From Polytrichum commune (taxonomy: Eukaryota; Streptophyta; Polytrichopsida; Polytrichales; Polytrichaceae): a stretch of 64,000 nucleotides of DNA. Below are positions 43,106 through 55,220 of the stretch, piece by piece. A program made the position numbers and the translations under genes. The DNA lies in assembly GCA_950295325.1 (NCBI GenBank), contig OX485806.1, positions 55,795,169-55,859,168 on the forward strand, read 5' to 3'. How positions within the stretch are numbered: the first letter of the stretch is position 1; the number at the start of each line of letters is the position of its first letter. The notes under the pieces are model-generated. The model saw nothing but the letters and a program-made list of their open reading frames with translations, was not told where the DNA came from and ran no database searches.

Positions 43106-46100
43106 ACACTCTTTTTCAATCTTATACGCATTATTACTAAAATGATATGTGTTGTATCAATAACAACCTTTGTCCAACTATATTTTTGCATATAAGAATT
43201 AAATGACATATATATGTTTAGTCAAAAATAATTCCACCCCAAATTTTTTAAGTCAAGATGGTCCAAAATATATGGAAGACACTACATCACAAAAAATTAA
43301 AATTCTTCCGCCTTATAGTATTTCAATGATTGGAGATTTTGTGGCCATATTCTTTCTAAGCCCCTTGATTTGTATTTTGTAGCTATTGCCAATATATTTT
43401 CAAGTTCATCCATTTCATCCACTGCAATCATGTTATCAACTAATAAAGCCACATTGTTCTTCAACATATTGAAAGACATGGTATGCATTATGTCGTAAAC
43501 TAAGTCTTTGGAGATTTTATAACCATATAAATCATGTAGCCACCATGAAATTGATTATCTTGATATCCTACTTATACTCTACATTTCCAATGAGATGTTA
43601 TAATTTGTATGTACAACTTTATATTGAAAGAGATAGCATATTTTTTTAGTGTTTAAATATAATAAATTTAACCTATAGTTTTATGAATTTCTTCTTAGTT
43701 TCTTAGAAATTTTTATGTCATCTGCACCTTCAATAATCTCCAACCTAAAAACCTCTAAATTCACACTACGTAGGTGCGTCTCACGTGAAAACCATCAACA
43801 TGGCATGCAACCTAATCTTCCCATCACTATAGCAGGGTGATTCAAAATATTGATTAATGAAATATAATAGATAGGCATTATAAAATGGAAATCATGTTTT
43901 TTAAAAAATGTCCTCCAATTCCAAAATGAATGGTTCTAAGAAGACATTTTGGACACTTGAATCATCATATTTTGTGAGTTTCGTTGAATTTAGTAGTATA
44001 TATTTTTTGGAATAGGAACTAATGTTAAGACCTTCCCAATGTCCAATTTTTCAACACATTCAACACCTCCAAGTGTCACACATTCTCGTTGTCTTGTCCT
44101 TACGCTCTAAAATCCATTTCAATGGCCAAATAAAGTAAAATTTCTTGGATTCCCCTTCATGCATGGTTAGAAAACAAAATATAGTTAGAAATGTATTCTA
44201 GAAAGTATAAAAAATCAAAATGTAAAAGATATTTAGTTTTTATATAAAAATGATAATATTACATTTTGTATACATCTTGGTGCATCCACAAGAATAAAAC
44301 ACTCAAAACAAAGAAAAAAATACAAGCCAAGATCATTATCCAACTGTGTCACATAGTTTTGTACATTTTTGGAACTCCATAAAAGGTAGAATACTACGTT
44401 TGCATATAGGATTGGGACAAACAATTGAGACCTCCCACTCCAACGAAGGATCTCAAAATGTTGCATACTCTCTTAATTCTTAAATCATCCAAGAATTCTT
44501 AATTTTTTTTGGCATAAAATCTTCAAGTAAACATTTTCATGCCAATTTGTTCTTCCAGAAATCCAGAAATCATCATATAAGGTGTGACTCAAGCACATGA
44601 AGGTCAGACTACCATTTATGAGAAAATATTAAAATGAGAGGATATATTTCCTCATTTTCTCACAGATTGGATTTTTTTTGCAACATCCAAAGCAATCTTA
44701 TGTATGCTTAACACAAGATTTTGCATAGCAAAAAATTCTTTACATGATTATAATACAGTTGGAGTATCACTTCTTGCATCATCAACAGTGCAAAACCGCC
44801 ACTTATGAGTTTCCATCATTTTTTGGCTTCTGTAGATTTTCACGTAGTGGGATCTCAGATCCCACTCAAGTCTCCATTCCAATCTAGACCTACCAAAGAT
44901 AGCAACATTTCAATCAAAGGTTTATGAAATCCAAAGATCTTGAATTGATCAAGTAGGACTAATCTTTGAAAGATTCAAAGAGGTCCTGCATTACCTTGCC
45001 TTGAGACTTAACAAACATTCAAAAGTTGTTAAAACGCACTTGCAAGTCAATGATGAATGTCACAATGACATTGTGCAGGCCTGAAGGTTCACATTTTTAT
45101 ATTCATGCTTGCAATGGGGAAGAAATACTTGCAACTATATTGAATATGTATTCTTCATTAGAAGTTAATCTTTATGAATTTGTTGAATTTTGACCAAATT
45201 CTTGGAATAATAGAGGAATGGCCCTGAACCTAGCCCTCATATTTTCAAAGTTATACTATTTATAAATTGTTGTTTGGATCCATTTATGAGTCCCATTGTA
45301 CAAATGACAAAAGCAAGTTAAGAGAATGGATTTTTCGTTTTGAATTTGTGGCATTGTATTTGTAGCTCCACTAAATGCGGTCAAACCTTGTGTAGAGCTC
45401 AGTTTTCCCACACTGTGGTGAATTTTTCCCTTTGATAATAGTTCATCATGATTGTACCATATCCATTTTGGCACCAACTTGATAAAATGTGCAAAATGTT
45501 GACATAAATAAAAAATTCTACATGGAATTTTGACATCCATCTAACACGTTACCTGCAAGTGTAAAAACATTTAAAATAATAAATTTGAAACATAGGAATG
45601 TAGCCATAGTACAACCCAAATACAAAAGAGAAGGAAATGGAAAAAACAAAGTCCACATGTTGCATCTAGCACTGCTTCAAATAAATCATTTAGTTCTTGC
45701 AAACCAATGTAAGGTCACTTAGTGATACGTTTAATCAATTTCCATTATGGTTTGGCACGATGAATTTTTTGGAAAAAAAAAACTATATTTGGATTTTTAT
45801 TTTGTAAACTGCAATATATATGATAGGATCGTTTTCTTGATTAGCACTTGTATGTCTGAACACGAAATAAATCAAGTCAATAACAATTAGAAATAATAAT
45901 GAGCCAATAAAAATTTGCCATCCCTACACATGTACATTATACCATAGTTTTGGCAAGGATTTGCTACAAAAACATAAACACCAACAAAAATCGGCAATCT
46001 ATTTGCAACTTATAAAAGATTAAATAACAAAATAACTATGAATATTGACCAAATGCCATATTTTTCCCAAACAATTATACATAAAGTTGACCTACAGTTG

Positions 46101-48189
46101 TGTTTCACAAAAGAGGAAGCTCATTTTATGGCCAAATGTTGTGTTTCATATTCAGACAAAAACACATTTTCTTTAGTGCTTTGAATTCCACAACTGAAAA
46201 TATTTATTTTTTAGCACATTACATGAGGTCATAGTGAATAGAAACCATGCTCTTTGATTTTAAAAAATGAACATTGTATAACAAATGATAATCCACACTA
46301 ATTGAAAAATAAAGTGTAATTGGAAATAATCAAGTGTGAAGGCAAACATTTGAAAAAACCAATGTAATTAGAATTTATGCATGTTATTTTTGCAAAGCAT
46401 CAACAATTTGCACATATTGTTTTTGAAGAAGCATTTTGATCTCAAATAGAGAACAATTTTTTTTGTAAGAAAAAAAACCTCAACCATAATTACCAAGGAT
46501 TCTAAAGTTTCACAATGTAGCTAAACCTAGCTCAGATTTCTGCAACATTGGAAGATAACAATGAAGCAATCAATTAAATCTTGTATCATTTTACCTAAAG
46601 TGTTTTATTTCTATCCAATAACCAGGAAATGGTTATAGTGCCTTGTGAAAAACAATTTTAGGGGAGTGAAAGAGGAGTCGCCCTTTGGATAGTAGATAAT
46701 GAAATCAGACCATAGGATGGGATAACAAAAACCTTAAAGGGTTAAGGTTGATGTACGTTGCACGGGAAAATACTTTGGCCATGGGGGTCAAAGTTTGTTT
46801 AAACTCGTAGGGGGAGGGTTTGTTTAATTTGTTTATGAAAATAAGGGTTTGCGGAAGGATTTGCATGTTGATGTTGTTTACATTGTTGTTGCATTTGCAT
46901 CATTTTTTATTTGCCGTGGCATTGTTTTTCCTTTGGTTTAACAACATCACCACATGTGTGCTCTACTTCTATGTATATTTAGTAGAGGTTGGTGCACCAA
47001 CAAAACTTCATAGAAATAGAAGTGGACCAAAATGGTTTGAGAAAGAGGGAGGCCAGGGGGGAAAAAAGGAAGAAAAAGAGGAGCAACGATAGTTGCGGAT
47101 AAAAGAATGGAGGCGCAAAAAGCAAAAAAATCCGATGTATAGACAATTGTTTGAGCTTACCATATTGTTTTAATTTTTTCCTATTTTCCTAATCTCCGAT
47201 AGCCAAACCTGTGGTATGGAGGCAAGGATAAAAAAGATGTCACCATGTGGTGACTCCATTGCATGGGGGTTGTGGTTGGCGGTGCCTTAGGATGGTGAGA
47301 TTTTTGAAGTGAGCCATGGTCAAGGATGGGATTGTTCTTGCTATTGATTGGGGTTGAGTAGAAGAGGAAGAGGAGATTAAGAAAGGAGGATTTTAATGGT
47401 GTGTTTATTGCTGTCACTGGAGTTGAGATAGGTGGTGGTTTGTATTTATGGAAAAAATCAAGTTCAAGTGCGGTAAAGGGTTAGAATTGCCTTTTTCTTA
47501 CATTTTGTGAGGATGAGAAGTGAGAGTTACAATGGCAAAGAATTTCTTGGACTTCACGCAATCCTTTAATGTTGGCATTTTTTATGCCATCGTGGGAGCA
47601 TTCTGTGGCATTGGTTCCAAAGCAGAGGTAGGACTTTCCCTTTTGATAGCCTTACAAGGTAAGTGGAGGACATTTGATTTTTTTATATTATGGTTTTTGG
47701 TGAGGAGGAGGAGGTTAGAAACTCCATCACAAACAACAACATACACATTAATTTTCCTTTGTCACTTCTTTCTTTATTAGTCATGATGATGATGTGTCAT
47801 TTTCATGAGAGTTTACGAGAAAGGTTATCTCAAGGATTCTCGATCCTTAATGCTCATCGTGATTCTCTAGACCGTTGATCCAAATAGATTGTTGCGTGTC
47901 TAGAAGACATTCTTGAATGTGCCCCTGCAAATATGTTAGGTTCTCAAATCAACCCTAGTTGTCAGAACTTCACTCCAATTTTTGTTGTCTCCATATGAAA
48001 GCATTTTCAGATTCTTTACCTCTTTCAAATACATATTTTGTGTAGTATCCTGTAGAATCCTCATGGTATTCTTTGCATCATCAATTCAAGTTGTTATTTG
48101 TCTGTCAAAATTATTTGCAATGCTACAGTTGGTGTCTTAAAAAACCTTCAAGTTTCTACAACCACATGAACCCTAGACAATTCCAAAGA
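43106..48189. other. AT-rich region without recognisable genes
   Basis: Five kilobases of mostly AT-rich DNA. ORFs of 60-95 codons occur (43297-43488, 44233-44466, 45256-45540 on the minus strand; 46820-47092, 47520-47780 on the plus), none with a motif I recognise. 46820-47092 starts hydrophobic and ends in a Lys/Glu-rich tail, as expected from base composition. Old repeat remains are likely, but no ends or duplications could be identified. Confidence 0.5.
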
Positions 48190-49447
48190 GAAATAAGATA
48201 TTTAGAAACTAAGCCAAACAAATAGGGTATCAACCCAATCCTCGGCCGTTCCTTGATCCCCGGATACCACGAGGGTATCAGGGAAGAAAACGTACTTAGT
48301 ATGGCATTCTACAACTATTAGTGGGCCACAATGAATTTTGTAAGCCATAATTTTAATTAGTGAGCCACAATTCTTAGTATGAACCACAATTTAAATGGTG
48401 AGCCACATTTTTAAAAATAAGCCACATAGTACCTCAAATTAGATTTAAAAGAGATAGCTTATGAGCCACATGGCAAGCCATTTGAATTAATAAGACTCTA
48501 TGATTAATTGAATACCACCTAAGCCACATATGTGAGGAAATTGGAGGTGGAAGATAATGAAGGCCAAGAAAATACTTCTTGGCTTACTCTTTAAAACTTT
48601 GTCAAATCTATATAGGCATAAATAAAGATAACAATCTACCACAATTGAAAAATGAGGATACAATTTCATATTATGAGATGTTTAGGGAAAAATTATCATT
48701 TTCTTCAACAAAAAAAGATGTAGCAACTTAGAAGGGAGGCACATGTTGGGCACCGTCTCTCAATATATATATAATTAGGATTAAAGCTAGTATACCGTAC
48801 CTTATTCATGATGATAAGCTACGCAAAAGTTGTGTCCTTTGAATCTTTACTATTTTGGAATACAAAAATTTCAAGCCCAACCCTTCATTTAAGTTATTCA
48901 TGAGACAAAATAATTGAAAGCATAGACATCATCAAATTAATTATGTCTGAGAGAGTTGATGAGTGTCAAGCATAGAAACTCACATGAGATGAGATAGACA
49001 TGTGTGTCAAAAATTGAATGTGATTGAATTAATAAGACTCCCAAGAATGTGAGAAAATTGTAGGAGTTGAAAGACAATTGTGCAAGGAGTATTATGGAAT
49101 CGCATATATGAAAAGAAAAGTTGTCAGGTAATGAAATGCAATTGTATAAGTGTTGAGAGATTATAGAAACTCACATAAAATGAGGATTTTTGAAATGCAA
49201 AGTTTATGAGTGAAATGAATTACCAAGAAAGGTTCATGAAAATTAAGCAATCTTACGTAATAGAAAGAATATCAGAAGGAGAATGTGTGAAGTTGCATGC
49301 AAGGATTTTTGTAGAGAGTAGGCATTAGATTGCTCGTGTCAATAGAAATACAAAGGAAAAACATGAGAAAAAATATGGGCATAATAAAGCTACCATGCTA
49401 GTTTGAAGAAGGATACAAGTTATCCCATATAGTTTGTAGGAACCAAT
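48190..49447 (+). mobile_element. LTR F1, left part
   Basis: Homologous, with many indels, to ~60560-61480: repeated GAGCCACA / AAGCCACA phrases, AATGAAGGCCAA, TATATA box-like stretch followed by AATTAGGATTAAAGC (F2: AGCTAGGATTAGAG), GATAAGCTACGCAAAAG (F2: GATAGGCTACAAAAG), TTGAATCTTTAC, CATAGACATC. The left boundary is not clear; 48190 is approximate. It is interrupted at 49447 by C1 and continues at 52684. Confidence 0.65.
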
Positions 49448-52400
49448 TGTGAGACCTAAACCCCCACCTTTGTGCGTCGTAGTCTAGGTGAGAGTTCAAG
49501 ACTCACATGCCCTTGATTCATCCACTTTCTTCTTCAAGCCCGTCACACTTCATTCACCCCATGATGAATTTCAAACACACCACTCTTTTTATTATCCTTT
49601 TTGTGTCCCCACAAGGCTCAAGAGTATTCACAAATACTCATCTTTTCTAAATCAACATCACAAGCCTAAGTCAAATTGCCACTACCTAATACAATACTAA
49701 CCTAACCTAAGTTGCCTAATTTTATTCCCATTACATAGCATGGTCACCTTATGACCCCTTCCAACTAATAAACTTAACCCTTAACCCCAACTAACTACTC
49801 ATTACCCCCTGGTTATCACTAATCTTATCTTTAATCACCCGCCAATTTTGGTTGCCCCTTGTCCTTGCTCGGTAACCTCAGCTCCTGTGCCTTGGTGGTC
49901 CCAGGGGCTTCTTTCCTTCCCCTTACGATTGGGAGGGAGTACCTGCAACCTAGCCTTCCCATTACTGGTCACCGGCTTGCGGGAGACTCATCCCTGCCCC
50001 TCATACTTCCTCACCTGTCCAAACAATGCTTATAGCTCTCTGCAGTCACTCCCCCAGTTCAAATTGCCGGGCCTCTTTCACAGATGCTGCTGTGAACACC
50101 GAGGCCAGTGCCATTTCTCCCTGCCAAACCCCGAATTACCTGCAATATTATCACTCCGAGTGAACAACCATGCAATTTCAATTCTGGTCCAGTAGCGAAT
50201 TCGAACAGTCCCCTTGAGGGTGCTTGCATTCTTCTCTTCCTGCTTGCTTTGAATTGGTATTTAATCCTATCCTTCTCCCCTGCCCATTCCAGTGGCTTTG
50301 CATGTCTTGACGCTCCTGTGCAACCTTCCTGCATTGGCTACTTCCTCTATTGATTCTTCCCATATGACCCTCACACGTCCCCAGGTGCCTCAATTTTCCA
50401 GTCAATCCTCTCTAAGCCCCTCCCTTCTTGTGAGCCCCAATTTATGTGCTCACATATGTTTTGGCATAACGGTTTATTAAAACTTAGTCTTTGAACTTTT
50501 ATTCAATATATGAAAACCATAAAAAGTGTGGACTTGGAATTGAATTGCAAGGTGAAACCTTGAGCTTGGGTGTTTGTTTTTGGGCTTGGTTAGCATTAGA
50601 GTAAATTAATTAGGGATTGGTTACGAGAAGTTTCACGAAGAGCCATGCATTAGTACTTAAGAGCTAGGGCTTAGGCCAAATTAGGACCAAACTATGTTTG
50701 TTTAGGGATACATGGGGTTCAATTAAGGGGGGGGGGGCAGGTAGTTACCACCGTTGGAGAATCATGTTTTCCCGGATCGGGGATAGGAGGGGAAGTCCCT
50801 TGTTTCGGTTCGATTCGACTGGTAGACAGAGGGCACTCAAGGGATGGGGAAGGAGGAGGAGCGCTCGGCTAGAAAACCGAGAGATCGAGGAGGATAGCGA
50901 AAAATTGTTGGTTTGAGGAGAAGTAGATGCTGCAGAAAAGGGCTGGAGGTGTGAGTAGATGCGGCGAGCTGGAAACAGGGGATCAAGGGGGGCTGAGAAC
51001 CTTGGAGCTGGGGTGCCGAAATCTCAAGGTAACAATCCTACCGCTGCTGGTCGGCATTCGGCCACACCCTGGGCCCAGGACCGGCCATTCAGCATACAAG
51101 GAGGATGCGCAACATGGGTGCGGGGTGGACACTACAATTCCACGCAGGTAGCTATTGAATGGTTGATTTCCAGCTCGAAGTAAGGCTACTGGTAGCAGGC
51201 GTCAACCATTAATTAGAGAAGGTGTCGAAGCAATGTGAGCAGTGGGGAGATCCTTGTGAAAAGGGTGGCCGAAGGCTACGGAAGGGACAGCAACCCTCCA
51301 CATTATGCACATTGTCTCAGGAAAGACTGCTCAGTCCCTTGTCAGTATGGTGAATGCAATTACAGATTCAATGTGACCAGGGAGGTCTAGGAGACGACAA
51401 AGGGGGGGTTCGGAACAGAGGTCAGAGCTCTCGAGAGCGAGGCATGTTGCACTGAGGAATTGCGCAGTAAAAAAGAAATAAGAGGAAGCGGAATCAGGGT
51501 GCTCGAAGGCAGTGGAACTTCGAGGACTGTGGTTGCGGGGAAAATGGAGACTGCTGGGTCTGAGGAGAAGGAGGACCAACACTTGCAGACCTCAGCAGGT
51601 GGCTACACCTGGAACGTACTCGCGGCAGCCAAGTCGAGCTGAAAGGGAGAGGGCTGTTGGGCTAAGGGGGAGGCCTTCAGCTAGGCCATATTCCAGACTA
51701 CGAAGGATTGTGTGGATGGTCAGAAGCGGTAGCTGGATGCACTAACACTACTGGGGAGTACAGTGAAGTCCCAGAGCCGAAAGAGGCGAGGGTTAGGACT
51801 CGAAGTTAGGACTAAACAGGGGGTGGCTTGAGGGGAGCTGATCCGTTGGAGCCCAGTAGGGTTAAGCCTCTGATGTATGTGGCTTAGTAGTATTATTAAG
51901 GTAAGGATAAATTAGGCTAAGCATCGTGTTGATTTTGGGTATTGAGTTGATAGTTAGGAGGTGATTAAGTGTGGCTTGAGCACCGGGGACGCGGAGTATT
52001 TGTCAATACTCACCGCCTTGGTCGGTTGAATAAAGAGTTGCATGTTTTGTAAATCCTACTGGAGTACAAGAATTGTGTCCCTAAGTTCTGAGGGGTTGAA
52101 TAATTACATGTGAGCCACACGCTCTCACCCAGACTACAACGCACAAGAGTGGGGGTTTGTGGCTGACACTCCTTCTGCCAAAACCTAATGCAGTGTATTC
52201 GCCGCCCCCGAAGAAGGAACAACCCCCTTCCTCTACCTAATTTGCCCCCTCTTCGGCCGTCGGGCAGCTGAGCTCTCTCGGCGACGCCCCCTTGTCGCAG
52301 CTAAAACCTTGAACCCTCCTTGGGTGTCTCTGTGGGTCCAAGACCACCGAACTCAACTGTTTTCTGATCCCGAAAACAGGGCATGATCCGAGGTTGAAGG

Positions 52401-52683
52401 GCACCCCCCTTCCCTTAATGCGAATACCCAAGAACCCAATTTGGTCACTGTAACACCGTCCTCCTTCTCTATCCTAACTTTCATCATCATCTAACTAATT
52501 CCTAATTAATTCCTCACCCCTCTCCTAATTCTAATAACCACAATATAAGCCTATTGTTTAAAATCACAATCCAACCCATCCCCACTATGTTTAAGTTTTT
52601 AAAAGAAACAACAAAAATCCTAATGCAAATTCTTAATGAATTCTAAACTCAAGAACACATGTGGGCACTGTTTTGGGCTCACA
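49448..52683 (-). mobile_element. Solo LTR C1 (family B-like), hosting C2
   Basis: Starts TGTGAGACCTAAACCCCCACC and ends GTGGGCACTGTTTTGGGCTC followed by ACA, the termini of LTR B in the same direction. Flanked by CCAAT at 49443-49447 and 52684-52688, so a solo LTR of a minus-strand element. Without C2 it is about 1.5 kb. Confidence 0.88.
50429..52168 (+). mobile_element. Solo LTR C2 (family B-like), opposite in direction, nested in C1
   Basis: Starts TGTGAGCCCCAATTTATGTG and ends GAGTGGGGGTTTGTGGCTGACA, the form of LTR 1946-3477. Its 1,740 bp is close to the 1,749 bp of LTR B. Flanks CTTCT (50424-50428) and CTCCT (52169-52173) agree at four of five positions. ORFs at 50698-51745 lie in the LTR and are not genes. 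Confidence 0.85.
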
Positions 52684-53097
52684 CCAATGAAGAAAATAAA
52701 AGCAATAAAAAACAAAGCAAGAAGAGCATGTGATCACATCACTCCACGCATTGTTCATATGCCTTTGTATAGGTGTCTATGCTTGTGCAATCTTATTTCC
52801 TATTGATTCTAATGACTTTCAAGAATGAAATATGTATATTTTAAAATTAATGATTGTTATACGTCTAAAATTCAATAAGATCTTAATATAAACCAAATCA
52901 TGATTAATTCTTTGCATAACTATTTTCATTTTGCTATCATTTTTCTTACTGTTATAATGATTCTTGAACCTACAATATCTTTGTTTCATAAAAATGTTTG
53001 ATTGCCTAAAGAAATTAAATATGCCAAATAATATGATTATAAAAAAATTGTGATATGAAATTATATATGATAAGTTGAGTATATGAATATCTACCAA

Positions 53098-53128
<31 letters not shown>

Positions 53129-53508
53129 TTCTCTAAAAATGAAATTATGGATGTTATAGCTGATGCCTTAATACAATTAAGAGTGTTGCTTAAAATATTA
53201 TATATTTGATTTATGATTGGGATCATGCTACATTGATTGTATTATAATTAAATAGAAGCTAATTATACCAGGACTAATTACAAAAAATTTGAAATATATA
53301 TACTAATAAATTCATTATAATGGATACAAAATAGAAGAGTTTTTCAAAAAAGAATAAAGACACCCACCAATACAACAAAAAAAACAATCAAGATAGAACC
53401 GACAACAACAAAAAAATTAGGTAGTTTAGTCATGATAATTTAGACGATATTCTAAATCACTACGATGCGGTCAACCTTGGGAACACATGAAGGTAGTTGA
53501 GCTCTACA
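52684..53508 (+). mobile_element. LTR F1, right part
   Basis: Resumes after the CCAAT duplication (GAAGAAAATAAAAGCAATAA, like F2 near 61480). It ends with the block TCACTACGATGCGGTCAACC..., AACACATGAAGGTAGTTGAG, CTCTACA, matching F2 to 63438. The middle lacks ~1.1 kb found in F2. No primer site follows, so it may be a solo LTR. The 135-codon ORF at 52819-53226 reflects AT-rich DNA. Confidence 0.6.
53098..53128. repeat. ATT microsatellite
   Basis: About nine to ten uninterrupted ATT/TAT triplets within LTR F1. Confidence 0.95.
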
Positions 53509-53513
53509 AATAT

Positions 53514-54444
53514 TGTCGCAACCCTCGTTAATTCCCCTTAACTAACTTGGTCGTTTTTATTTCTAGCAAGGGTCACGAGCACTAACCCTTCGCATTCCGC
53601 CATGCTAATGATTAGCTCCCCATACCGCGGACCTTAGTTCATAATAAGGGAACCAACCCTCCTACTTTGCTTTCGGGTTCACCCCTTAATCGGTAATCAA
53701 TTTTTAGATGTGGATTTATAATCTTATATTGATCATCGTGTTGCCGAAGCAACACTACAACAACCCCAATCATATTAAGCAACTATGTCCTCACATTGGG
53801 CCAATACCCATGGAGGCCGTCCCGTTCGGCATCGGGTGGGTTCAGCCACAGCACCTCACTCATATAAGCCTTTAGGACTTTGGTAGGGCCCCTATCCTAC
53901 CGTTAATAAAACTTTTGTTTTTCTACCAAGAATTGGGGTCAAGTAGATATTTTCCCTTAGCCAATGGCATTAAAAGCCCCCAGCAGCTTCAAAACATCAT
54001 AATTTCCTTGTATGATGTTTGATGCTAACAAAATACCACTTTATCATCATCAACGTTTCACGTAAATGCCAATGGACTCCTCACTATTCCCATTCAAGCA
54101 AGTATTGAGGAAGTTATGCTTGTTCAAATCTTGGCAGTCCCAGGATTCACTCCCAGGCCACTGTTGTACCACTCAAATTGTCATATCTCCTAGCTCACAC
54201 CTCCAATTGAGGTGCTCTTGAGCATTCTAGAATTCACACGCCATAATCTATTCATAGTTGATGCCCTTACCCTTGTGTCTCTTAGTCTCTGTGAGTAGGA
54301 GGCGTTTCCAATGCCCGGGGCCCTCACCCACACAAGGATCACTTGGGCCTTCTCACCAACAACATCACAAATCTCAGGTGTCACTCCGGGGTCCCCCTTG
54401 TGCCCATGATGTTTTGGGCACTTCTCATGGAGAGGTGCGCAACA
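53514..54444 (-). mobile_element. Solo LTR of family A (931 bp)
   Basis: TGTCGCAACCC...GGTGCGCAACA on the + strand, the order of chromovirus A LTRs (CATATAAGCC TTTAGGACTTTGG, CCCAGCAGCTTC, TGGCAGTCCC, CCTCACCCACACAAGGATCAC, GGAGAGGTGCGC). Flanks AATAT (53509-53513) and AGTAT (54445-54449) agree at four of five positions. It inserted right at the end of LTR F1. Confidence 0.9.
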
Positions 54445-55220
54445 AGTATTGTAGCCATTTGTTATGCATTGTTTTTGTAATGTTGTAAATTGACATTTGA
54501 TATCATTAATCCAAAGTCAAATCTTGCAGTACATGCTAGATTTGAAAGATGCACAAAATGAAGATGAAACAAGACCATATAATCAACATCAAATGAGAAA
54601 ATATCTATAATGAGCATGTGACATCACCATTATCTATATTAATAATGCTAGAATGCCAACAATTGCAACCAACTGTACATGCTTTATTTAATGATTGCTT
54701 CCTATGATATTTATCAAGCATGTATTACATGGCATTTGATGTTGACATCCTCATGTTTTTGGCTATCTTTTAGACTTTGCATAATTGATAATGTTGATGT
54801 TGTAATGAAAAAATCATTTGTTTGTCTTATTTAATCTAGATTAACATTGGAAAGGTATGTATGCTTACACCCATCAGATGGGTTATAGTCACCGTAAGTA
54901 TTTTAAATGGCATCCAACTTTCTTTGGCATTGTCCGCCATGAATCTAATTTTTTAACATTGGAAACACCATCAAATTTTTTTGTAGGATTAGTCTAGCCT
55001 TGAACGTCCTTTGATTGCAAATCACAACATCATATAGTGGGAGTTGTGCAATGTTTGTTGTCATAGACTTGCCCATGTTATTATAGTCCAATCGCAAAGG
55101 TGTTTCACATGGTGAAACATGATTTAATAATTTTCCTTGCATCCTTCACAATGCGTGTGTTTTACCATGTCAACTTCATTCTTGACACTACCCCACCAAC
55201 ATCTTGAACATGAAGACCTT
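54445..55220. other. Degenerate region, possibly an old element relic
   Basis: AT-rich sequence between LTRs. A minus-strand frame (54945-55142) reads CETPLRLDYNNMGKSMTTN and continues ~35 residues. It is weakly like part of a copia-type integrase but too short and diverged to call. It would continue across solo LTR E2 into 57956-58160. Confidence 0.25.

Noticed and set aside
39379-43195. Many ORFs of 60-176 codons with repeated peptides on both strands
   Set aside because: They lie in the 138-bp satellite array; unit length is not a multiple of three, so the same DNA is read in different frames from unit to unit. No start or domain is conserved.
46820-47092. Small membrane protein with basic tail
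   Set aside because: Hydrophobic start comes from T-rich DNA and the tail from a GA-rich run; no flanking gene structure or homologue that I recognise.
50698-51745. Group of GC-richer ORFs resembling a gene
   Set aside because: They lie within solo LTR C2, overlap on both strands and share nothing with known domains.
52819-53226. 135-codon Ile-rich minus-strand ORF
   Set aside because: It crosses an ATT microsatellite and AT-rich LTR sequence; composition explains it.
54945-55142. copia-type integrase fragment
   Set aside because: The resemblance is limited to a few residues around MTTN and lacks the catalytic aspartates; kept only as an unassigned relic.
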